This document shows positions 24,728 to 33,591 of a stretch of 64,000 nt of DNA, piece after piece (the first letter of the stretch is position 1; each line of letters begins with the position of its first letter). The position numbers and the translations under genes were made by a program. Below the pieces are notes generated by a model. It saw only the letters and a list, made by a program, of their open reading frames with translations. It ran no database searches and was not told the origin of the DNA. This DNA comes from Anoxynatronum sibiricum (GTDB taxonomy: Bacteria > Bacillota > Clostridia > Peptostreptococcales > Tindalliaceae): positions 1 to 64,000 of the forward strand of contig NZ_JBCITM010000019.1 in assembly GCF_039414295.1 (NCBI RefSeq), in the 5' to 3' direction.

Positions 24728-25837
24728 ATGCATAGTGCACAACAGAAAAGAAGCGGCCATGTCAGCTGCCGGAAGCCGGGTCTGAAACAACCGCTGCTCA
24801 TAGTGATGGGATTATTGCTGCTGGTGTTTTGGGTGTCGGGCTGCGGTCCGTCCCAAAGCCAGCAAAATCAGGAAAACGCGTCGGAATCGCCGGCAGTAAC
24901 AGAGGCTCCGGCTCCAGTGCCTTTAGAGATGAAGCCGCCGGTGGAAGTGCCCGTTTCTCAGCAACAGAGTCAGGAAGGCATCACAGTGAATCTGGAACAC
25001 CTCCAGCTGCTGAGTCAGGCCGATTTTGGTGACGGACGTACCAGCGACGCCGTCAAACTGTCGGTGACGGTGGAGCAGGAACCAGGCATTTTCCTTCGGG
25101 CATACCCGGATGGGGGGCGGCTGCTGCTGAACACCGGCGAAGAAATATCCACGGCGAAAGGGGAATTTCACGAAACCTATGCCGATGGCACTCTGAAAAA
25201 AGGGGATTTATACTTTCCCCTGGCTCTTACCCGTCCCGAAGAAATTACTCATGTCCGGTTTGTGATGGAAGGACCGGCCAATCAATACTTCACGGTGGTG
25301 GGGGAAGACTTTGTTTTTGAAGTGTCGGTGAACCATCCCGATCATCAACCGGTGGAGCGTCAGGAGCTGATTGAACGGGCCTACGCACATGCAGAAAAAC
25401 TGGCTGCTGCCCCAGGCGTGACAGAATCCAGGCGATTGGCCCTGGTGGAAAACCTGGGGGATATCACCCTTCATGTGATCGACGTGGTCCTTTATGAAGC
25501 AATGGAACACCCTTTCGCGGCATTTTTAAAGGTGGAGGAACCGGTGAATTTCATCGCCCTCACCCTGGCAATTGAGAACACCAGTGACAACCAACTGACC
25601 TTTTCCAGTGCCCGCAGCCGGCTGCGGCTGAATGGTGGCGAAGCCCTGGCAGCAGATCAGCTCATGAGCCAATACCTGAGCCCTGACTACGCGCCGGGAG
25701 GCATCAAAACCGGTGTTGTGTTTTATCTGATCCCGGAAATGCTTCCTGCAGAACTGGAGACCCTGGAACTGCTGACTGAGGTGGTACTGCCGGGGAAAGA
25801 CCCTGAACCGGTTACGCTGCAGTTACCCATTCAATAA
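24728..25837 (+). CDS. putative lipoprotein, function unknown
   Basis: 369 residues. A hydrophobic stretch at about 22-36 ends in the lipobox VSGC (Cys39), predicting a lipid-anchored extracytoplasmic protein. A Gln/Pro/Glu-rich linker (about 42-78) follows. The rest is mixed alpha/beta, and its last ~100 residues (VEEPVNFIALTLAIENTSDN onward) resemble immunoglobulin-like DUF4352-type domains. AGAGGAG precedes the ATG at 24728. It follows purD by 95 bp with no terminator seen between them, but a link to purine metabolism is unlikely. Confidence 0.75.
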   Translation: MHSAQQKRSGHVSCRKPGLKQPLLIVMGLLLLVFWVSGCGPSQSQQNQENASESPAVTEAPAPVPLEMKPPVEVPVSQQQSQEGITVNLEHLQLLSQADFGDGRTSDAVKLSVTVEQEPGIFLRAYPDGGRLLLNTGEEISTAKGEFHETYADGTLKKGDLYFPLALTRPEEITHVRFVMEGPANQYFTVVGEDFVFEVSVNHPDHQPVERQELIERAYAHAEKLAAAPGVTESRRLALVENLGDITLHVIDVVLYEAMEHPFAAFLKVEEPVNFIALTLAIENTSDNQLTFSSARSRLRLNGGEALAADQLMSQYLSPDYAPGGIKTGVVFYLIPEMLPAELETLELLTEVVLPGKDPEPVTLQLPIQ

Positions 25838-26082
25838 GAGCGCGCTCTTGATAATGCGACTAAGATTAAGATCCTGATAGTGAGACTACCTGTTAGGTTG
25901 ACTGCAACAACGCTGGTCAAAAATGATGAGAAGAAAGATTTTGGCAGCGATGCTGAAGTCTTTTTTTCATTTTGTTTGATTAGAATCATGACGGAAAACT
26001 GCGTGAGAAAAAATACATTGATCTGAATCGATATAAAAGTCGGACAATTACAAAAAAACCCAAAAAAAGGAAGATTCTGTGA
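25838..26082. other. gene-free stretch before the iclR promoter
   Basis: It begins with a perfect 14-bp palindrome aagagcgcgctctt at 25836-25849 that overlaps the lipoprotein stop and lacks a T run. The remainder is AT-rich with A and T tracts. No gene was recognised. Confidence 0.5.
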
Positions 26083-26111
26083 TTGAAGCCGGGAGAATTT
26101 TATGTTAAAAT
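26083..26111 (+). promoter_or_regulatory. candidate promoter of the iclR-ECF operon
   Basis: TTGAAG at 26083-26088, exactly 17 bp, then TAAAAT at 26106-26111. The leader to iclR is about 155 nt and includes a gatccga/tcggatc hairpin (about 26224-26253). Confidence 0.55.
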
Positions 26112-26122
26112 GTGAAAAAGCG

Positions 26123-26137
26123 TTTTGCAATGCGAAA
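26123..26137. promoter_or_regulatory. candidate IclR operator
   Basis: TTTTGCAATGCGAAA is a 15-bp near-palindrome, symmetric except for one pair and the centre, placed 12 bp after the -10 box where a repressor would block transcription. A related half, GGAATGCGAAG, occurs at 30288-30298 ahead of the P1-peptidase gene. Confidence 0.45.
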
Positions 26138-26271
26138 TTATAAAATGACATCAATAGATCCGAACACGATTCGACAGAGCCGGGAGAGGGTGATAATCAC
26201 ATTACAGAGAATGTCCTAAAATACGATCCGAACCAGCAGCAAGATCGGATCAGAGGGGTGATCCATCCAAC

Positions 26272-27051
26272 ATGACGCAACGGGACTATGTTGTCAAATC
26301 GGTTGTGAAAGCACTGGATATTCTGGAAATGCTGGATCAGGAAAAAGAACTGGGAATCAGTGAGCTGGCAGAAAAACTGCAGTTGGATAAAAGTACCGTG
26401 CACCGGCTGGTAACCACTTTAAAGATGAAGGGGTATGTGACACAAAACCAGACCAATCAAAAATATGCCAACAGTATCAGGCTTTTTGAGATGGGCAATC
26501 GGATGATTGAGGGCATGGGGTTCCGGCGGCAGTGCCAACCCTACCTGGAAGAGCTTGCCATGCGCACCCACGAAACCGTGAACCTGGCCATCCAGGATGG
26601 TCATGAAATCATCTACATTGATAAAATTGAAAGTCGAGCCACCATTAAGGTGGATCTGGGCATCGGGAAGCGATTGCCCATGTACTGCACCGGTCTGGGA
26701 AAAGCCATTCTGGCCTGGCTGCCGGAAGAAGAACTGGATCAGCTCTATGGTGAAACTGTTTTCAAACCATATACACCTAAAACCCTGACAACACTTCAGG
26801 CCTTAAAGGAAGCGTTGGCGGTCATTCGTCAGCAGGGGTACAGCCTGGACGATGAAGAATATGTCGTTGGGTTAATGTGCGTGGCAGCGCCCATCTGGAA
26901 TCATCAGAGACGCCCCATTGCAGCCATCAGTGTGGCAGTGCCTGAGTACCGTTTTAAGGAAGGGCTGGTAACGACAGACTATGGGGAGGTGGTGAAGGAA
27001 ATCAGCGAAAAAATGTCAAGAGAATTGGGATGTCGGCAGGAAAACAAGTAA
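26272..27051 (+). CDS. IclR family transcriptional regulator
   Basis: 259 residues. The N-terminal winged helix has SVVKALDILEMLDQEKELGI, then SELAEKLQLDKSTVHRLVTT and LKMKGYV (about residues 9-60). The C-terminal IclR effector domain has LPMYCTGLGKAILAWLP (about 140-156) and CVAAPIWNHQRRPIAAISVA. Members bind small carbon compounds and often control their catabolic genes. It is the first gene of the run, 32 bp ahead of the ECF S-component start, so it most likely controls transport and use of that substrate. Confidence 0.93.
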   Translation: MTQRDYVVKSVVKALDILEMLDQEKELGISELAEKLQLDKSTVHRLVTTLKMKGYVTQNQTNQKYANSIRLFEMGNRMIEGMGFRRQCQPYLEELAMRTHETVNLAIQDGHEIIYIDKIESRATIKVDLGIGKRLPMYCTGLGKAILAWLPEEELDQLYGETVFKPYTPKTLTTLQALKEALAVIRQQGYSLDDEEYVVGLMCVAAPIWNHQRRPIAAISVAVPEYRFKEGLVTTDYGEVVKEISEKMSRELGCRQENK

Positions 27052-27083
27052 ACATACAGGTGCAGGGGAAAGGAGCGAGAAAC

Positions 27084-27635
27084 GTGAACTTATCCATCCG
27101 AAAAATTGTTATGTCGGGTATTTTAGGTGCGGTCTCCATTTTGTTAGGCGTGACGGGTCTGGGATTCATTCCGGTGCCCACGCCGGCAGGTCATGCCACC
27201 ATCATGCATGTACCGGCGATTCTGGGAGGCGTACTGGAGGGACCCATTGTCGGTATGCTGTCAGGAGCCATCTTTGGGATCTTCAGCTTTTTGAGGGCCA
27301 CCAGCCCCATGTTTACAGATCCTCTCATTGCCATCTTCCCCCGCCTGTTCATTGGCGTTACTGCCTATTATGCCTATGTGGCAACCAAGCGGATTAACCC
27401 CATTCTGGCCTACGTGCTGGCAGGGGCTGTGGGCACTGCCACCAATACCATTCTGGTGCTGGGCATGGCATCCATTCGCGGATTCTTCCCTGCCAGTGTG
27501 GCCCTCTCCATCGGGGTGCTGCACGGGGTGCCGGAAGTCATCGTGGCAGCCATTCTGGTGGTTGTTTTGGGCAAAGGCCTTGAACGGGTTCGTGGTGCTC
27601 AGGGCGATGTCATTGAAACAGACGACGACTTGTAA
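27084..27635 (+). CDS. ECF transporter S component (substrate-binding membrane subunit)
   Basis: 183 residues and about six hydrophobic segments. The N-terminal RKIVMSGILGAVSILLGVTG and the segment FIPVPTPAGHATIMHVPAIL, followed by GGVLEGPIVGMLSGAIFG, are typical of an S component of the group I recall as predicted pantothenate-type (PanT-like, COG4684). That assignment is from memory and uncertain. The GTG at 27084 has AAAGGAG eight bases ahead; an ATG at 27030 inside iclR is less likely. A dedicated A1-A2-T module follows immediately, so this is a self-contained transporter. Confidence 0.85.
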   Translation: MNLSIRKIVMSGILGAVSILLGVTGLGFIPVPTPAGHATIMHVPAILGGVLEGPIVGMLSGAIFGIFSFLRATSPMFTDPLIAIFPRLFIGVTAYYAYVATKRINPILAYVLAGAVGTATNTILVLGMASIRGFFPASVALSIGVLHGVPEVIVAAILVVVLGKGLERVRGAQGDVIETDDDL

Positions 27636-27662
27636 AGACTGAATCGAACCAACCGGGGAAAA

Positions 27663-27698
27663 CAACAGTCGGCAGGCCTTATGGATTGCCGGCTGTTG
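27663..27698 (+). other. stem-loop between the S component and ecfA1 genes
   Basis: caacagtcggca (27663-27674) pairs with tgccggctgttg (27687-27698) over 12 bp with one wobble, loop of 12. No T run follows, so it may stabilise or divide the mRNA and adjust the ratio of S component to energising module. Confidence 0.55.
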
Positions 27699-27720
27699 CT
27701 TCGGAACAGGAGTGATAACC

Positions 27721-28560
27721 TTGGAAAAGCTGATTGAAGTCAAAGACCTGACTTTTGTCTATGGCCGGGGAACAAAGCAGCCGGTGAAGGCACTAAAAAA
27801 TGTGAACCTGGATATTATGCGGGGTGAGTTCCTAACGATACTGGGTCACAACGGCTCAGGCAAATCCACCCTGGCACGTCATTTCAATGGGCTGTTGACA
27901 CCTTCAAAAGGGGAAGTGCTGGTGGATGGCATTTCTGTCAAGGATAAAAGCAAGCTATGGGAAATTCGCAAACGTGTGGGCATGGTGTTTCAGAATCCGG
28001 ATAATCAGATTGTCAGCACCGTGGTGGAAGAGGATGTGGCTTTTGGGCCTGAAAATCTGGGCATACCGGCGGATGAAATTCGGCAGCGGGTGGACTGGGC
28101 ACTGGAAACGCTGAATATGACTGAATACCGCCGGGAAGAGCCTCACCAGCTGTCAGGCGGCCAGAAACAGCGGGTGGCCATTGCCGGTGTGCTGGCAACG
28201 CGCCCCGAATGTATTGTGCTGGATGAACCGACGGCCCTGCTGGACCCCATTGGCCGGAATGAAGTGATTGAGGCGGCTAAAAAGTTGAACCGGGATGAAG
28301 GCATCACCGTGGTGCTCATTACCCACTTTATGAACGAAGCCATTGAAGCAGACCGCATCGTGGTCATGGACAGAGGGGAAATCACACTTTCGGGTACACC
28401 CCGGGACATTTTTGATCAGGTGGAACTGATTCGTGAATTGGGCCTGGATATCCCCATGGCCACACAGATCGCCCTTGGCCTGCGCCAGCGGGGCATTCAG
28501 GTGGCAGACCATATTCTGGCGGCAGAGGAGTTGGTGAACAGCCTATGTCCATCATCGTAG
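27721..28560 (+). CDS. ecfA1: ECF transporter ATPase A1
   Basis: 279 residues. A complete nucleotide-binding domain: Walker A GHNGSGKST, Q-loop FQNPDNQIVS, signature QLSGGQKQRVAIAG, Walker B CIVLDEPTALLDP with catalytic Glu, and switch His in LITHFMNEA. FQNPDNQ is characteristic of EcfA subunits. The TTG at 27721 is chosen because CAGGAG lies about ten bases ahead; GTG 27712 is too close to it. Its end overlaps ecfA2 by 16 bp. Confidence 0.94.
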   Translation: MEKLIEVKDLTFVYGRGTKQPVKALKNVNLDIMRGEFLTILGHNGSGKSTLARHFNGLLTPSKGEVLVDGISVKDKSKLWEIRKRVGMVFQNPDNQIVSTVVEEDVAFGPENLGIPADEIRQRVDWALETLNMTEYRREEPHQLSGGQKQRVAIAGVLATRPECIVLDEPTALLDPIGRNEVIEAAKKLNRDEGITVVLITHFMNEAIEADRIVVMDRGEITLSGTPRDIFDQVELIRELGLDIPMATQIALGLRQRGIQVADHILAAEELVNSLCPSS

Positions 28561-29420
28561 AAAACCTAAACCATCGCTACAAAGCAGGCACCCCCTTTGA
28601 AAAACAGGTGCTGTTCGGTATCAATCTCGCCATCGGCGACGGGGAGTTCGTGGGTCTCATTGGCCCCACCCAGTCGGGAAAAACCACGCTGGCTCAGCAT
28701 TTCAACGGATTGTTCATTGCCAGAGAGGGAAAAGTACTGGTGGACGGAAAAAATCTGGCAGACAAAGAAACGGATATCGTGGCCGTGCGCCATCAGGTGG
28801 GGTATGTGTTTCAAAGCCCGGAGCACCAGCTTTTTAAGGAAACCGTTGGGGAGGACATTGCCTTTGGGCCGGTGAACCAGAAATGCAGCAAAGATGAAGT
28901 GGACCACCGGGTGCGGGAATCAATGGCACTGGTGGGACTGGATTACGACATCTTCTACAAACGGGATATTTTTGCCCTCAGCGGCGGCCAAAAGCGAAGG
29001 GCAGCCATTGCCGGTGTATTGGCAGGGCATCCCCGGGTGCTGGTGTTGGACGATCCCACCGCTGGGCTTGATCCCCGGGGGCGGGAAGAAATTCTGGAAG
29101 TCATTGGTCGTCTCCATGAAGAACGGGACATGACCATTGTCTTCATTTCCAATACCATGGAAGACGTGGCCCGAATGGCCAAGCGCATCATCGTCATGAA
29201 TGAAGGCACCATTTTTGCAGAGGGAGCCACCCGGGAAATTTTCTCTGAATGGGAGAAGCTCCGGGAGATCGGTCTTGGAGTTCCGGAAACCATTGTGATT
29301 ATGCAACAGCTGGCGGGAAGAGGCATGAAAGTGCCTGTGGATACCCTGACGGTGGAAGAAACCGTTGAAGCCATTGTGAAAGAAATGACCGGAGAAAGGG
29401 GGCGTGCTGCGTGGAACTAA
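28545..29420 (+). CDS. ecfA2: ECF transporter ATPase A2, with altered catalytic residues
   Basis: 291 residues. The EcfA fold is clear (FQSPEHQLF Q-loop, ALSGGQKRRAAIAG signature). Three key positions differ from consensus: Walker A reads GPTQSGKTT (Gln43), the Walker B catalytic Glu is Asp170 (LVLDDPTAGLD), and the switch His is Asn203 (VFISNTMEDVA). The partner EcfA1 is canonical, so this looks like an asymmetric ABC dimer with one weakened site. It overlaps ecfA1 by 16 bp and ecfT by 10 bp. Confidence 0.93.
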   Translation: MSIIVENLNHRYKAGTPFEKQVLFGINLAIGDGEFVGLIGPTQSGKTTLAQHFNGLFIAREGKVLVDGKNLADKETDIVAVRHQVGYVFQSPEHQLFKETVGEDIAFGPVNQKCSKDEVDHRVRESMALVGLDYDIFYKRDIFALSGGQKRRAAIAGVLAGHPRVLVLDDPTAGLDPRGREEILEVIGRLHEERDMTIVFISNTMEDVARMAKRIIVMNEGTIFAEGATREIFSEWEKLREIGLGVPETIVIMQQLAGRGMKVPVDTLTVEETVEAIVKEMTGERGRAAWN

Positions 29421-30244
29421 CAAAAGACATTACTTTGGGGGTCTATATTCCCCGGAAGACCACCGTGCATCAGGCAGACCCCCGCAGCAAGATTTTACTG
29501 ACCATCCTGTTGATTACACTCTTGTTTTTCATTAAAACCTACACGGCGTATGGGGTCTATGCTCTCTTTGCCCTTTTCTTGGTGTGGATATCGCAAATTC
29601 CCCTGGGGTATGCAGTGAAAGGATTAAAACCCATGATTCCGGTGCTGATCATCATGTGGGTTTTTCAGCTGTTCTTACAGAAACCGGACCATGCCCAGGT
29701 AATCTTCTCACTGGGATTTCTGGAAGCCACCGATGTGGGGCTGCGCATGGGAACCCTCATGTCCATTCGCGTATTGCTGCTGTTTCTCATCACCACCATA
29801 CTCACCATGGCCACCTCCATGGTGGAGCTGACAGATGGCATTGAAGCACTGCTGAAACCCTTCCGCAAAATCGGAGTACCATCCCATGAACTGGCCATGA
29901 CCATGGTGATTGCGCTTCGCTTCGTGCCCACTCTGGCAGAAGAGATGGAAAAAATTGTGAAAGCACAGATGGCCCGGGGAGTTGATTTTGACAGGGGGAA
30001 TTTTATTCAGAAAACCGCCAAGGTGTTTCCCATCTTCCTGCCCCTTTTCCTCAACGCTTTCAAGCGGGCAGAAGATTTAATCATCGCCATGGAAGCCCGT
30101 AATTACACTGGTGGCGGCGGGCGCACCAAAATGCGGCAGCTGCGCATGGGGCCGGCAGATACCAAAGCCTTTGCAGCGGTGCTGTTCTTTACCCTGATAC
30201 TGGTGGCGGTGATCCGTCTGTTTCCGCCGCCTATTCAGATTTAA
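29411..30244 (+). CDS. ecfT: ECF transporter transmembrane subunit T
   Basis: 277 residues. Hydrophobic segments near residues 28-60, 70-90, 105-135 and the C-terminus. The coupling-helix motifs occur in the cytoplasmic loops as KAQMARGVDFDRG and IIAMEARNYTGGGGRT (the Ala-Arg-Gly and Ala-Arg-Asn type signatures that grip the ATPases). It begins with GTG overlapping ecfA2. With S, A1 and A2 it completes a four-subunit importer. Confidence 0.93.
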   Translation: MELTKDITLGVYIPRKTTVHQADPRSKILLTILLITLLFFIKTYTAYGVYALFALFLVWISQIPLGYAVKGLKPMIPVLIIMWVFQLFLQKPDHAQVIFSLGFLEATDVGLRMGTLMSIRVLLLFLITTILTMATSMVELTDGIEALLKPFRKIGVPSHELAMTMVIALRFVPTLAEEMEKIVKAQMARGVDFDRGNFIQKTAKVFPIFLPLFLNAFKRAEDLIIAMEARNYTGGGGRTKMRQLRMGPADTKAFAAVLFFTLILVAVIRLFPPPIQI

Positions 30245-30409
30245 ACAAATCAACAGGGGATTATTAGAAAATGTGACGATGATCATTGGAATGCGAAGAA
30301 AAGAGCTGGTTTTCGCCACTGTGAGCAGGATACAGGACATGACTGGAGAATCATTTCACAGCTTTAAAAGAGCTTCGCAGTGTGAATAAAGTGTGAGGGA
30401 GGTAAGAAG

Positions 30410-31369
30410 ATGAACGGTACACTGACAGATATCCAGGGCATCAAAGTTGGTCACGCCCAGAATGAAGCGGCGCTTACCGGCTGTACTGTCATCTTGTGTG
30501 AACCCGGCGGTGTTGCCGGGGTGGATGTCAGGGGGGCGGCTCCGGGAACCAGGGAAACGGATCTGCTTCACCCGGTGAAAATGATGGATCAGGTTCACGG
30601 CATTTTGCTCTCCGGCGGCAGTGCTTTTGGATTGGACGCCGCCGGTGGTGTCATGCGGTACCTGGAAGAAAGAGGTGTCGGCTTTGATGTGGGAGTGGCC
30701 CGGGTGCCCATTGTACCGGGAGCTGTTCTCTTTGATCTGATGATTGGTGACCCGGCAGTGCGGCCTGATGCTGCCATGGGTTATGAAGCCTGCCGGCAGG
30801 CCACAACAGACCCGGTGCCCCAGGGTTGCGTGGGGGCCGGCACCGGAGCCACTGTGGGAAAACTCTTTGGCCCCAAATATGCGACAAAATCAGGCATTGG
30901 CAGTGCCTCAATGAAAATAGGCGGGGGCGTGCGGGTGGCGGCGCTGGTGGCCGTCAATGCCTTTGGTGATGTGGTGGACCCGGAGAGTCAGGCCATTTTA
31001 GCCGGAGCGCGCACACCGGTTACCGGAGGGTATGCCAACTCAGCCAAGTTGCTGATGGGCGATTTGAACCGCATTATCGCAGGGTTTCATACCAACACCA
31101 CCATTGGAGTTGTGGCTACCGATGCCGCCCTGACCAAGGCAGAAGCCTCAAAAGTGGCCCAGATGGCCCACAACGGTTACGCCAGGGCCATTCGACCGGT
31201 ACACACCCAATATGACGGTGATACCATTTTTGCCCTGTCTCACGGGACGAAAAAAGGGGATGTGAATGCCATTGGGTTTGTCGCATCACTGGTGATGGAG
31301 GCGGCCATTCTCAATGCGGTGAAGCATGCCGTTCCTGCAGGGGGATTGCCGGCCGGGTCGCGGCAGTGA
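30410..31369 (+). CDS. P1 family peptidase (DmpA/BapA-like N-terminal nucleophile amidase)
   Basis: 319 residues. The family start GTLTDIQGIKVGHAQ, followed by GCTVILCEPGGVAGVDVRG and LSGGSAFGLDAAGGVM, is clear. GCVGAGTGATVGK and KSGIGSASM surround the region where family members self-cleave before a Ser or Thr nucleophile; the exact site here is not determined. Known members remove N-terminal residues, including beta-alanyl and D-amino acids, from amides. GAGGGAGG precedes the ATG. It lies 165 bp after ecfT and ahead of panB, suggesting it processes the imported compound. Confidence 0.88.
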   Translation: MNGTLTDIQGIKVGHAQNEAALTGCTVILCEPGGVAGVDVRGAAPGTRETDLLHPVKMMDQVHGILLSGGSAFGLDAAGGVMRYLEERGVGFDVGVARVPIVPGAVLFDLMIGDPAVRPDAAMGYEACRQATTDPVPQGCVGAGTGATVGKLFGPKYATKSGIGSASMKIGGGVRVAALVAVNAFGDVVDPESQAILAGARTPVTGGYANSAKLLMGDLNRIIAGFHTNTTIGVVATDAALTKAEASKVAQMAHNGYARAIRPVHTQYDGDTIFALSHGTKKGDVNAIGFVASLVMEAAILNAVKHAVPAGGLPAGSRQ

Positions 31370-31447
31370 GTGTCGTTTTCTGAAAATCATCAACCATCAT
31401 TATTGATAGGACCACTGAACAGGACCATTGAACAGGAGGCATTGAAT

Positions 31448-32281
31448 ATGGCAGCAGTCACCATACCTGCATTACAGAAAATGAAAGCAGAAGGCATCAA
31501 AATCAGCATGACCACCGCCTATGACTATCCCACCGCCTGCCTGGTGGAAAAATCAGGCATTGAAATAATTCTGGTGGGTGATTCCCTGGCCATGACGGTT
31601 TTGGGAATGGACTCCACCGTACCGGTGACCATGGATGAAATGATTCATCATATCAAACCTGTGGTGAAGGGAGCGCCCACGCCTTTGATTGTGGGAGACA
31701 TGCCCTTTGGGTCATACCAGGTCTCTCCGGAGGAAGCCGTTGCCAACGCCATCCGTTTGATGAAAGAGGGAGGCTGTGACACCGTGAAGCTGGAAGGCGG
31801 CAGCGATATGGCGCCCATTGTGAAACGAATTGTGAAGGCAGGCGTTCCGGTGATGGGACACATTGGCCTGACACCTCAGACAGTCTCCATGCTGGGGGGG
31901 TTCAAGGTGCAGGGCAAGGGAGAAGCGGCGGCAAAAGTGCTGCTTCAGGATGCCCTGGATCTGCAGGAAGCCGGGGCCTGGGGATTGATTATTGAAGCGG
32001 TGCCGGAGAATGTGGCCAGGCTCATCACTGAAAAAGTCACCATTCCCACCATCGGTATTGGCGGTGGTCGGCACTGTGATGGTCAGGTGTTAGTGTTTCA
32101 TGATATGTTCGGTCTGTTCGATAAGTTTCTTCCCAAATTCGTCAAGCAGTATGCCCAACTGGGAGAACAGATTGTGGCTGGGCTGGAAACTTTTAAAGAC
32201 GATGTGCGGGAAAGTCGTTTTCCCGAAGAAAAACATGTTTTTGGCGGCGTGACGGAAGAAGAGCTGAAACGGTTATACTAA
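31448..32281 (+). CDS. panB: 3-methyl-2-oxobutanoate hydroxymethyltransferase (ketopantoate hydroxymethyltransferase)
   Basis: 277 residues, usual length. It interconverts 2-oxoisovalerate plus methylene-THF and ketopantoate. MTTAYDYPTA, VGDSLAMTVLG, VVGDMPFGSY-type loop (VGDMPFGSYQVSPEEA), KLEGG, GHIGLTPQ and IGIGGGRHCDGQVLV cover the metal and substrate sites. The ATG at 31448 has ACAGGAGG ahead; the longer frame from 31370 is not supported. No panC, panD or panE is present nearby. Its position among transporter and hydrolase genes leaves open whether it works in synthesis or in the reverse direction. Confidence 0.92.
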   Translation: MAAVTIPALQKMKAEGIKISMTTAYDYPTACLVEKSGIEIILVGDSLAMTVLGMDSTVPVTMDEMIHHIKPVVKGAPTPLIVGDMPFGSYQVSPEEAVANAIRLMKEGGCDTVKLEGGSDMAPIVKRIVKAGVPVMGHIGLTPQTVSMLGGFKVQGKGEAAAKVLLQDALDLQEAGAWGLIIEAVPENVARLITEKVTIPTIGIGGGRHCDGQVLVFHDMFGLFDKFLPKFVKQYAQLGEQIVAGLETFKDDVRESRFPEEKHVFGGVTEEELKRLY

Positions 32282-32292
32282 GGAGTGACACC

Positions 32293-33510
32293 ATGAAACC
32301 TCTGGAAAAAGTGGTTGACTATGTGGATCAGGAAGCATTGGTGACGTTGACACAGCAGCTGATTCGGGTCAAAAGCGTGTATGACCCGGAGGTGCCTGGG
32401 GCCAATGAAGAAGCTGTCGCCGGCCTGGTGGCCGACACGCTGAAAAGCATGGGCCTGAAGGTGATGATGGAAGAAGTGGTGCCAGGAAGACCCAACGTGG
32501 TGGGGATTCTGGAAGGCACGTCCCCCGGCAAAACCCTGTTGATGGAAGGGCACACCGATGTGGTGACTGCTGGAGATTTGGATGAATGGTCAGAGGATCC
32601 TTTTGGTGGTGACATCAAAGGAGAACGTATTTATGGCCGGGGTGCCTGCGATACCAAGGGAAACCTGGCAGCAGCCATCATGGCGGTAAAAGCCATCCAG
32701 GATGCCGGCATTCCTTTTAAAGGGCGCATTCTGTTGTGCATACCCGTGGATGAAGAGGGGCTCATGCTGGGCATCAAAGACTTTATTAAACGGGGATGGG
32801 CAGATGAAGTGGATGCTGCCATCATCTGCGAGCCGGAAGAAAACCACCTGTGCATTGCTCAGAAGGGTGCCCTGCGCATGGCCCTGCGGGTTTTTGGAAA
32901 AATGGCCCATGGGGCCATGCCTCTGGCGGGCATAAACCCCAACTGGGGGATGGCAGCGGTGATCACCGGGCTGGAAAAACTCCAACAGGCTGAAATCCAG
33001 CGTCTGGGTAAAGATCCTCTTCTGGGATACCCCAGCATCACCCCCACCATTCTGAAAGCCCCTTATAAAGGAGAGGCCCAAATCAATGTGATCCCCAAGG
33101 AATGCTACATGACATTGGACATCCGCACCATTCCGGGACAGGAGCACAGCGTGCTCATCAGCCAGGTGCAGGAAATATTGGACCAGATTTCTGCTGAAAG
33201 ACCGGAGTTCAAGGCAGAAATGGAAGTGCTGGAAGAACGGCCCTGGACGGCAACAGACAAAGAACACCCGGTGGTGCAGGCCATGGACAGGGCTTACCGG
33301 CAGGTGACAGGGAAGGAACCCACCTATAACGGCGTGCCCGGGGCAACAGACGGCACCTTCCTTCACGCCTGGAAAAACATCCCCATCATCACCACGGGAG
33401 CCGGTGACCGGCTGATTCCCCATCAGGCAGATGAGTACGTGGATATTCCCCAACTGGTGGAAGCGTGCCGCCTCTTTGCTCTGGCTGCCCTTTACTATCT
33501 CAATGAATAA
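32293..33510 (+). CDS. M20 family metallo-amidohydrolase (ArgE/DapE type)
   Basis: 405 residues. Metal ligands are visible in MEGHTDVV (His/Asp), RGACDTKGNLAA, the catalytic Glu pair in PVDEEG, and CEPEENH; the lid domain has GKMAHGAMP and the last ligand His lies in DRLIPHQADEYV. Family members hydrolyse N-acyl amino acids and related amides; the substrate here is unknown. AAGGAGTGA begins 11 bp after panB, so the two are co-transcribed. It is the last gene before the repeat element and terminator. Confidence 0.9.
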   Translation: MKPLEKVVDYVDQEALVTLTQQLIRVKSVYDPEVPGANEEAVAGLVADTLKSMGLKVMMEEVVPGRPNVVGILEGTSPGKTLLMEGHTDVVTAGDLDEWSEDPFGGDIKGERIYGRGACDTKGNLAAAIMAVKAIQDAGIPFKGRILLCIPVDEEGLMLGIKDFIKRGWADEVDAAIICEPEENHLCIAQKGALRMALRVFGKMAHGAMPLAGINPNWGMAAVITGLEKLQQAEIQRLGKDPLLGYPSITPTILKAPYKGEAQINVIPKECYMTLDIRTIPGQEHSVLISQVQEILDQISAERPEFKAEMEVLEERPWTATDKEHPVVQAMDRAYRQVTGKEPTYNGVPGATDGTFLHAWKNIPIITTGAGDRLIPHQADEYVDIPQLVEACRLFALAALYYLNE

Positions 33511-33566
33511 GGCGATCTGCGAGCATCTGATTGACATTGGTGTTAATGAAATAATTGCTTTAAGCT

Positions 33567-33582
33567 GGGCGACTGATAATTT
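33567..33582 (+). repeat. upstream partial copy of the operon terminator stem-loop
   Basis: gggcgactgataattt here is identical to 33799-33814, the 5' part of the intact terminator. The following eight bases (agccgtct) are diverged from cggtcgcc of the intact copy. It abuts the 207-bp repeat element. Confidence 0.75.
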
Positions 33583-33591
33583 AGCCGTCTT

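Noticed and set aside
25836..25849. Palindrome aagagcgcgctctt as terminator of the lipoprotein gene
   Set aside because: No T run follows and the loop is absent, so a transcription terminator is unlikely.
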